DNA from: an uncultured Eubacteriales bacterium
GTDB lineage: Bacteria; Bacillota; Clostridia; Christensenellales; Borkfalkiaceae
Assembly (NCBI GenBank): GCA_905209085.1
Contig: CAJLRM010000003.1
Coordinates: 1-64,000 of the forward strand
Direction: 5' to 3'
DNA: 64,000 nucleotides
The translations under genes were made by a program, and so were the position numbers. Under the pieces are notes generated by a model, which worked only from the letters and a program-made list of their open reading frames with translations, did not search any database and was not told the DNA's origin. Of this stretch, positions 58,507-64,000 are shown one piece after another (the first letter of the stretch is position 1; each line of letters starts with the position of its first letter).

Positions 58507-59973
58507 TTAAATTCCGAGTGTCGCCGCGGCAAAGTCCACGACGTCCTCCAAAGCCGACATCTTCTCTTCCGACGTGCTCCCGGGAATCAGATCTGTGTTC
58601 AAGCAGTCAAATACCGCCTGCGCCGTAGCGGGCATCGCGGGTCTTTCCCCGTACAGGGACATATACATCAAAACGCCGCCCGCGAAACCCGCCATCTCAT
58701 TGGAATGGGCGATATCGTCGGGATAATTGAGATGATAGGAGGTAAAGGAAGACTCGGTTTTCAGGGTATGGATAAGACCTTTCCAATTGACGAGATCGAC
58801 GCCGTAAAGCCGCGCGGCTTGCCTGCCGTCCTCCGTTTCGTTTTCCGCGGGATAGATCTTCACTTCCGTCCTGTGCCCCGTTTCTTCAGAAAAACCGTTC
58901 AGCGCGTTAAAGAACAGCGCGAGATTGGTCACGTCCTCGTATCCGTAAAAATCCTGAATGAAAATGACGTCGGGAAAGTCGATGGGCATATATCCTTGAC
59001 TGCCGTCATATCCGAAAGCGGCGACGATTTGATCGGAAATGCGCCCGTAGCCGATGGATATGGGCATGGCGTAGGCGGACGCGTCGTTGATTGCGCAAAT
59101 CACATTCAGCCAATAATCGGACCACGAAGTGTTGATAAAACTGTTTCCCGCCACTATGATTTTCAGAGATTCGTTTTTAGAATAGTAGCTCTCGGGATTG
59201 TATACTTTGACGTTCGCCGTCGGATCGGGAAAATCGGCGGCGTCTTGGAACGTTACGTTGTCCAGATAAAATACGCTGTCGCTGTCATAATAACAGTCCA
59301 CGTTGCTGAACATGATCAAAATAGAACTGACGTCCCTTACGGCGGCAGAGCCGTAAAGCTCTTTCAAATTGAGGGTGATCCTTCTCCATTCTCCCGTCAA
59401 AATTTCGCCGTAGACCGAGAATGTGTGCGGGGGGCGAACGTTGCTGAAAGCCATTTCCTGCGAGCGCCTGCCTTCGGAATCGACGAGGATGACGGAGGAG
59501 GCGACGCCGCAGTTTTGGGTATAGACGTCCATCTGAAAAGTCTTTTCCCGAAGGTCTGCCGGCGAGCGGAAATATCCTTCCAAATTAAATTCCGCCCACG
59601 TCCAAATCTGCGCGCCTTCGTACACGGGCGCGCCGATATTGTTAAAGGTGGCTTTCAGCGCCCGCGTGCTGTTTTCGGATACCCTTTCCGACTGCACTTC
59701 AAATGCCGCTAACGTGCCGTAATTTTCCGGCGCGCGCGGGGATACGCAGCCGTTCGTCGCGAGGTCGTCTTTTTCGGTGACGGGCAAAGTCGACGAGGAC
59801 TCCTTAGAACTTTCCTTCCCGCCCGACGAATGGGAGGACGAAGAGGACGAAGAGGAGAAAGAACTCTTATCGGAAGCGGAAGAATCCCCGACGTTCCTCC
59901 TTTCAAACCGGCAGCCCGAAAACAGGGAAAGCGCGAGCGCGGCGGTCAAAACCAGCGAGAGTATTTTTTTCAT
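58507..59973 (-). CDS. Lipoprotein with carbohydrate-binding-like and SGNH-hydrolase-like domains
   Basis: The 488-residue protein has a lipoprotein signal (LVLTAALALSLFSGC, cysteine at about 21). A Ser-rich linker follows, then a beta-sandwich (about 90-250) like galactose-binding domains (YEGAQIWTWAEFNLEGYFRSP, RRITLNLKELYG). The C-terminal domain (about 265-488) looks SGNH-like. IIVAGNSFINTSW replaces the GDS block, DVIFIQDFYGYED is in the third-block position, and DDIAHSNEMAGFAGG gives the D-x-x-H pair. It is probably an esterase or deacetylase on envelope or external glycans. AAGGAG sets the ATG at 59973. It interrupts the spoVA cluster on the opposite strand. Confidence 0.65.
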   Translation of the reverse strand: MKKILSLVLTAALALSLFSGCRFERRNVGDSSASDKSSFSSSSSSSSHSSGGKESSKESSSTLPVTEKDDLATNGCVSPRAPENYGTLAAFEVQSERVSENSTRALKATFNNIGAPVYEGAQIWTWAEFNLEGYFRSPADLREKTFQMDVYTQNCGVASSVILVDSEGRRSQEMAFSNVRPPHTFSVYGEILTGEWRRITLNLKELYGSAAVRDVSSILIMFSNVDCYYDSDSVFYLDNVTFQDAADFPDPTANVKVYNPESYYSKNESLKIIVAGNSFINTSWSDYWLNVICAINDASAYAMPISIGYGRISDQIVAAFGYDGSQGYMPIDFPDVIFIQDFYGYEDVTNLALFFNALNGFSEETGHRTEVKIYPAENETEDGRQAARLYGVDLVNWKGLIHTLKTESSFTSYHLNYPDDIAHSNEMAGFAGGVLMYMSLYGERPAMPATAQAVFDCLNTDLIPGSTSEEKMSALEDVVDFAAATLGI

Positions 59974-60081
59974 TTTTTCTCCTTGTGCAGACGAACGGAA
60001 ATTATACTTCCAGTATATCATATTCGGAGGCTGCGGTCAATATGTTTTTCGCTTTTTGTGCGCACGGAAAGGAAAGAAAGG

Positions 60082-60111
60082 GTATAAATTGCGCTCGGTT
60101 TCTCCATACTA
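60082..60111 (+). promoter_or_regulatory. Sigma-G (sigma-F/G) promoter of spoVAD-spoVAE
   Basis: GTATA (60082-60086), exactly 18 bases, CATACTA (60105-60111): a full match to the forespore sigma-G consensus. Transcription would start about 60118, only a few bases before the ATG at 60124. Confidence 0.8.
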
Positions 60112-60123
60112 CTTTTGAAAATT

Positions 60124-61119
60124 ATGGCTAAGCATACGATTTATTTTGAAAAACAACCAAGAATTATTGCCACGGGGACGATCGCGGGTCCCAAGGAATG
60201 CGCAGGCGTAGTGGGAAAGTACGTGGACAGGGCGCTGGCGGACGATATGTTCGGAGAAAGCACCTATGAAAAGGCGGAGTGCAAGATGCTCACTTACGCC
60301 ATCCAAACGGCTATCCAAAACGCCAATCTCGACGAAGAGGGCATCGATCTGATGATTTCAGGCGACCTTCTCAATCAGATCATTTCCGCTTCTTTTGCCG
60401 CGCGCGATTTCGATTTTCCCTTCCTCGGGGTCTATGGAGCGTGTTCCACGATGGCGGAGAGCTTTGCGCTCGCCGCGGCGCTTATCAACGCGGGCTATTT
60501 CAAAAAGATAGCGGCGGCGACGGGCAGCCACTTTTCCTCTGCGGAGCGACAGTACCGCTATCCCTTGGAACTTGGCACCACCCGTCCGCCGCAGTCGCAG
60601 TGGACGGTGACGGGCGCGGGCGGGGCGGTCGTGGCGGATAAAGGCAGCCATATCGCCATCACGGGGGCGACGATCGGGAAAGTGGTGGATTTCGGAATCA
60701 CCGACGTCAATAACATGGGCGCGGCGATGGCGCCCGCGGCGTGCGACACCATTTTGACGCACCTGAAAGACACGGGGCGGGAGCCGGGCTATTACGATCT
60801 CATCGTGACGGGGGATTTAGGCGCGTTGGGCAGCCGTATCGTCAAGGATCTGACGTGGGAAAAGGGCGTGGATATTCAGCCCAATCACGTGGACTGCGGC
60901 GAGATCATCTATAAGGTGATCGAAGACGAATTTCAGGGCGGAAGCGGCGCGGGATGCAGCGCGGTGGTGTTTAATTCCTATCTCTACGACAAATTGAAAA
61001 AGCGGGAAATCAACCGCGTTCTGTTTGCCGCCACGGGCGCGCTTTTGTCTACGGTTTCCTCGGGACAGGGGGAGAGCATCCCCTGCATCTGTCACGCCGT
61101 AAGTATTGAAAACGTATAA
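60124..61119 (+). CDS. spoVAD: Stage V sporulation protein AD
   Basis: SpoVAD is a peripheral, thiolase-fold protein that binds dipicolinic acid and works with SpoVAC and SpoVAE in its uptake. The 331-residue product shows ATGTIAGPKE, GVYGACSTMAESFALAAALINAGY (thiolase-like active-site position), TATSSHFSSAERQYRYPLE-like ATGSHFSSAERQYRYPLE, and GDLGALGSRIV. The ATG at 60124 is preferred over the TTG at 60115. There is no ribosome site and almost no leader after the sigma-G promoter. spoVAE follows 62 bases later. Confidence 0.95.
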   Translation: MAKHTIYFEKQPRIIATGTIAGPKECAGVVGKYVDRALADDMFGESTYEKAECKMLTYAIQTAIQNANLDEEGIDLMISGDLLNQIISASFAARDFDFPFLGVYGACSTMAESFALAAALINAGYFKKIAAATGSHFSSAERQYRYPLELGTTRPPQSQWTVTGAGGAVVADKGSHIAITGATIGKVVDFGITDVNNMGAAMAPAACDTILTHLKDTGREPGYYDLIVTGDLGALGSRIVKDLTWEKGVDIQPNHVDCGEIIYKVIEDEFQGGSGAGCSAVVFNSYLYDKLKKREINRVLFAATGALLSTVSSGQGESIPCICHAVSIENV

Positions 61120-61181
61120 AAAAACAAAGAGGCATACCGAGTCAGCGGCGAGCGCGCAGATATGCCGAAAGGGAGGATAAG

Positions 61182-61565
61182 ATGTTTGCGGGATATTTGG
61201 AAATACTGTATATGTTTGCCAAAGCATTTGTGGTAGGAGGGCTTATCTGTACGATTGCGCAGATAATCATTAATTTCACCGATTGGACGGCGGGGAAGAT
61301 CCTTGTCTATTTCATGCTTGCGGGCGTGGTGCTGCAAGGCTTGGGGCTGTATCAGTATCTCGTGGATTTTGCGGGCGCGGGCGCTACGGTGCCCATTTCG
61401 GGATTCGGATACCTTTTGGCAAACGGCGCCATCCGCGGCGCGGAAAGGGGGCTGTTCGGAGCGTTTACCGGCGCTTTGGCGGCGGCGAGCGCGGGCGTGA
61501 GCGCGGCGGTGATATTCTCGTTTATCATGGCGCTGATTTTCAAATCGAGAAGCAAGAAAAACTGA
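61182..61565 (+). CDS. spoVAE: Stage V sporulation protein AE (SpoVAEb-type)
   Basis: This 127-residue membrane subunit of the spore dipicolinate channel has about four helices: EILYMFAKAFVVGGLICTIAQIIINF, ILVYFMLAGVVLQGLGLYQYLVDFAGAGATVPISGFGYLLANGAI, then a C-terminal pair. GGGAGGA precedes the ATG. Co-transcribed with spoVAD and closed by an intrinsic terminator. Confidence 0.93.
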   Translation: MFAGYLEILYMFAKAFVVGGLICTIAQIIINFTDWTAGKILVYFMLAGVVLQGLGLYQYLVDFAGAGATVPISGFGYLLANGAIRGAERGLFGAFTGALAAASAGVSAAVIFSFIMALIFKSRSKKN

Positions 61566-61587
61566 CCGACGTTTTCCGCAAAATAAA

Positions 61588-61614
61588 AATCGGGCATCGA
61601 AAGCCCGATTTTTT
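61588..61614 (+). terminator. Intrinsic terminator of spoVAD-spoVAE
   Basis: AATCGGGC-ATCGAAA-GCCCGATT followed by TTTTG. Confidence 0.85.
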
Positions 61615-61692
61615 GATAAACGAAGGGGACGACGGAGCGAAAGAAAGCGTCGCGGAATAAGAAAAAGGATAAAATTCGTGCGAAAAGAGAGA

Positions 61693-62115
61693 TTAAGAGG
61701 CGGCGGAGGTCGTTTCCTCTTTCGGCGTTTCCTCCTTGCGGGAGCCGCACAGCTTTGTAAGCGTATCAGAGAGGGAGCGATACTCCAATAACAGCAAATC
61801 GAGTTTATAAGCGCGAAACATTTTCGAGCGCAGATAGTATCTTATGGAAAAGAGTACGATGAGAGCGGGCGGCACGCCTATCGCAAGCCATATGAGGGCG
61901 AGCAATCCGCCGCCGACCAGCATTTCGCATATTCCGACCCAAAGAAATATCGACCAGCAGATAAACGCGGCTATCAAAGAGAACCACCGATATTCAAAGC
62001 TGCCTTTCAGACAGGCGGACAATAAGCGGTGGAGTCCTTGGGCGGCGCCTTTTTTGAAGTTGGGTTCCTCGTCTTTCTTTGCAGTGCATTCGTTTTCATT
62101 GTTTGACTTTTTCAT
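61693..62115 (-). CDS. Small two-helix membrane protein, unknown
   Basis: The 140-residue protein has a polar, charged N terminus (MKKSNNENECTAKKDEE) and two membrane helices (about 45-65 and 70-95, WFSLIAAFICWSIFLWVGICEML and GLLALIWLAIGVPPALIVLFSI). A cytosolic helical tail (AYKLDLLLLEYRSLSDTLTKLCG) is followed by a Glu/Thr-rich end. A frame opens at 62154. The ATG at 62115 gives the protein-like start but only a weak GTGGA site. No family recognised. It lies downstream of the two TAGAA-N2-TTCTA boxes and an extended -10 (TGCTATCAT). Confidence 0.5.
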   Translation of the reverse strand: MKKSNNENECTAKKDEEPNFKKGAAQGLHRLLSACLKGSFEYRWFSLIAAFICWSIFLWVGICEMLVGGGLLALIWLAIGVPPALIVLFSIRYYLRSKMFRAYKLDLLLLEYRSLSDTLTKLCGSRKEETPKEETTSAAS

Positions 62116-62179
62116 TTGATTGTTTCCACGGAATCGTTTTAATAATGATAGCATAAGGAGAATGATTTTCTTTGATTTA

Positions 62180-62233
62180 TAGAAAATTCTAAGTTTACTT
62201 TTCTTGGAAAATTTATAAAAATAGAATATTCTA
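62180..62233. promoter_or_regulatory. Two TAGAA-N2-TTCTA dyads 42 bases apart
   Basis: TAGAAAATTCTA (62180-62191) and TAGAATATTCTA (62222-62233) are matching dyads with centres 42 bases apart, about four helical turns. They lie 65-118 bases upstream of the leftward membrane-protein gene. They may be paired operators for one regulator, which is not identified. Confidence 0.4.
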
Positions 62234-62248
62234 ACCTTTTCAAACGGA

Positions 62249-62285
62249 AAACAGAGTCGGGTTTTTTAAACCCGACTCCGTTTAT
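62249..62285. terminator. Intrinsic terminator downstream of yunB
   Basis: AACAGAGTCGGGTTT pairs with AAACCCGACTCCGTTT (one mismatch) around a short T loop, with A/T flanks. It is placed to end the leftward murG-yunB transcript. Confidence 0.75.
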
Positions 62286-62442
62286 ATTAATGGAGAGTAT
62301 GAACTTTTTAAGCGACGCTTTCACTTTTTTGGAAACGTCGGAAGGATAACTTACTTTATACAAGTATTATAACAGCATTATTTTCTCTTGTCAACGCATA
62401 ACGAGGGCGTTTTCAAAATAAAATGGAAAATTTTGGTATTTT

Positions 62443-63168
62443 TTACTGCGGGACGAGGTTCATTCCCTTGCCGAAAATGTCCGTTTGCAGATAGGCGTCG
62501 GGGATAGCGCCGACGATGACGCATTCGCAGACGAGAATGTCCGTCGTCACGGCGAAATTTTCCGTCTTGGAGGGCATGACGATGCTGATGTCCGCGATGA
62601 CGTTGAGATACACCGAATGTTTCGTCTGATTGATGCCCACGCTCTCGAACTCCGAAGAGAACGCGCAGGTGACGCTGCTGACGGGAATGATGCGGATATG
62701 TATTTTCGGCCCGAAACCCGCGAGCGCCTCTATCCCCGTGAGCGCGCCTAAGGGAACGGGAACGCCGTTAAGACTGAGATTTTTTAAATTCGACTGCGAA
62801 ATGGAAGCCGCGTCGCGGGCGATCTTGTTTATTTTAAGCGCATTGGCGGAAACGGAAGTCACCGCTCCCTCCGCGTCCCGCGATACCGTGACGAGATCCT
62901 CGTAGCGTACCCCGTCGCTGAGCGTATAATAGACGGCGTCGTTGATGGCGACGGTGGTGTGGGCGCGCATCGTCGCCTCACTGATGGAAATGAGCACCCG
63001 CGTCACGTTGTGCTGAAAGTAGAGCGCCGCTCCTATCACGAACAGGCAGCCGCAAAGGACGATTGCCGCGATCGTCCTGCGCCTGTGTTTTTTGCGATAG
63101 AATTTGGTCTTGGGCGGGCAGGGGCGGTATATTTCGCCTTCCGCCGTATAGGAAACGTATTTTTTCAC
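62443..63168 (-). CDS. yunB: Sporulation protein YunB
   Basis: YunB is a SigE-dependent sporulation protein of unclear function. The 241-residue product has a basic N terminus (FYRKKHRRRT), one membrane helix (IAAIVLCGCLFVIGAALYF, about 33-52) and an external domain. That domain has AINDAVYYTLSDGVRYEDLVTVSRDAEGAVTS and a central PLGALTGIEALAGFGPKIHIRIIPV, the family core. It starts ten bases after the murG stop, so the two may be co-transcribed. Its presence supports the sporulating host. Confidence 0.88.
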   Translation of the reverse strand: MKKYVSYTAEGEIYRPCPPKTKFYRKKHRRRTIAAIVLCGCLFVIGAALYFQHNVTRVLISISEATMRAHTTVAINDAVYYTLSDGVRYEDLVTVSRDAEGAVTSVSANALKINKIARDAASISQSNLKNLSLNGVPVPLGALTGIEALAGFGPKIHIRIIPVSSVTCAFSSEFESVGINQTKHSVYLNVIADISIVMPSKTENFAVTTDILVCECVIVGAIPDAYLQTDIFGKGMNLVPQ

Positions 63169-63177
63169 GGGACACGC

Positions 63178-64000
63178 CTACACCAGAAAACGGCGTATTT
63201 CGTGCAGGATATTGCCGTTCCCGCCCGAAAATTCGGACACGGAAAGGGCGGAAAAGAGTTCCTCGTCCTTCAACGCGTCCTCGATGGCTTCGGGCAAAAA
63301 ATCGATTTCCGATTGCCGAAGCACGCGGCAGAGGTGCCTTTTTTGAAAATACGCGGCGTTTTCCGCCTGATCGCCCCGCGTCTGTCCTTCCAGCGGAATG
63401 AGAACGGAGGGCTTTTTTAAGGCGAGGATCTCGAACACCGTATTGCTTCCCGAACGGGAGATGACGAGGTCCGCCGCGGCGTAAGCGCTCGCCATGTCCG
63501 ATTCAAATTCCTTCTGTACGTAGCCGGGAATGTTGCTTTCGACGGCGTTGCCCTTGCCGCAAAGATGCAGGATATAATATTTTTTCGCGAGCTGCGCGAC
63601 GCATTTTCTCAGCCCTTCGTTGATGGCGCGGCTGCCGCTGCCCCCGCCGAAGACGAGCAGCACCTTTTTACTCCCCGAAAATCCGTATTTTTTCTTCGCC
63701 GCAGCCCTGTCCCCCTCGAAAAGTTCCTTTCGCAAGGGCGAGCCGCAGTATTTTCCGTTCCTGATCCGTTCCGCCGTTTCGGGAAAGGAGGTGAGGACGT
63801 AGCGGCATTTTCCCGCCATCAGTCGGTTTGCAAGTCCGGGGGAGAGGTCGCTCTCGTGCGTAAGGCAGGGGATCTTCATCTTTTTTGCCGCAAAGACGAC
63901 GGGCAGAGCGACGTAGCCGCCTTTGGAAAACACCACGTCCGGGCAAAACGTTTTTAAGCCCTCCGCCGCCTTTTTTTCCGCGCGCAGAAATTCGGCGGGG
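63178..64000 (-). CDS. murG: MurG, UDP-GlcNAc:lipid I N-acetylglucosaminyltransferase (5' partial)
   Basis: The frame runs to the window edge, so the N terminus is missing. MurG adds GlcNAc to lipid I at the inner membrane face to make lipid II. Family motifs present are FSKGGYVALPVVFAAKKMKIPCLTHESDLSPGLANRL, VLLVFGGGSGSRAINEGL (start of the C-terminal Rossmann domain) and AAADLVISRSGSNTVFEILALKKPSVLIPLEGQTRGDQAENA (UDP-binding). The TRGDQ block varies from the common GDQ/HQ form, as in the divergent GT28 copy of some Clostridia. That makes a paralogue possible. yunB follows directly. Confidence 0.88.
   Translation of the reverse strand, partial: PAEFLRAEKKAAEGLKTFCPDVVFSKGGYVALPVVFAAKKMKIPCLTHESDLSPGLANRLMAGKCRYVLTSFPETAERIRNGKYCGSPLRKELFEGDRAAAKKKYGFSGSKKVLLVFGGGSGSRAINEGLRKCVAQLAKKYYILHLCGKGNAVESNIPGYVQKEFESDMASAYAAADLVISRSGSNTVFEILALKKPSVLIPLEGQTRGDQAENAAYFQKRHLCRVLRQSEIDFLPEAIEDALKDEELFSALSVSEFSGGNGNILHEIRRFLV

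Overview
The window looks like a chromosomal contig of an anaerobic, endospore-forming Clostridia (Firmicutes), probably an uncultured gut-type lineage. Supporting this are spoVAC/spoVAD/spoVAE, cwlD, yunB and sigH, near-consensus sigma-A promoters (TTGACA-N17-TATAAT) and strong AGGAGG-type ribosome binding sites. The core (about 11.4-64 kb) is moderately GC-rich. The first ~10.9 kb is clearly more AT-rich and carries accessory genes.

Region 1 (1-10.9 kb) is a mobile or defence island. It starts with two overlapping large serine recombinases. Next comes a promoter-driven two-gene unit, a minimal nucleotidyltransferase plus a two-transmembrane protein, which resembles CBASS-type enzyme/effector pairs. 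A five-gene leftward operon follows: a recombinase lacking its catalytic domain, two small proteins sharing its C-terminal domain, a ParB-like protein and a DUF6551-like ParB-fold protein. A 5'-truncated PD-(D/E)XK-like nuclease gene abuts the truncated recombinase head to head. It is followed by a leftward hsdM plus a half-size hsdS without hsdR.

Region 2 (11.4-16.9 kb) has a sigma-A promoter and a class I cyclic-di-GMP riboswitch with an expression platform. They precede three exported proteins with TasA/SipW-type N termini, one of 1,099 residues. A GGDEF diguanylate cyclase lies at 44.6 kb, so c-di-GMP signalling is plausibly complete in this organism.

Region 3 (17-34.5 kb) is metabolism, envelope and transport: a glutaminase-A-like family protein, uppP, a cold-shock protein, a TVP38/VTT membrane protein, an Lgt-family protein, ogt, galK-galT with a LacI-type regulator, a MATE exporter, glpK and a TM2 protein. 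Several intergenic regions hold degenerate 30-50 bp tandem repeats, and one holds a covarying hairpin duplication.

Region 4 (34.9-55.3 kb) is housekeeping: a PRPP-dependent phosphoribosyltransferase, ilvE, recX-birA-nnr, a nadD-yqeK fusion with an apparently leaderless start, rsfS, an aminoglycoside nucleotidyltransferase-like gene, the diguanylate cyclase, a DeoC-like pseudoenzyme, cwlD, mrnC-rlmB-sigH, dnaX-ybaB-recR and a gpsA-like gene.

Region 5 (56-64 kb) is sporulation and envelope. The spoVA cluster is split: a reverse-strand lipoprotein gene lies between spoVAC and spoVAD, and each spoVA part has its own sigma-G-type promoter. yunB and the 3' part of murG close the window. No tRNA, rRNA, CRISPR array or intact insertion sequence was recognised. 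Family assignments come from reading motifs only; no database search was run.
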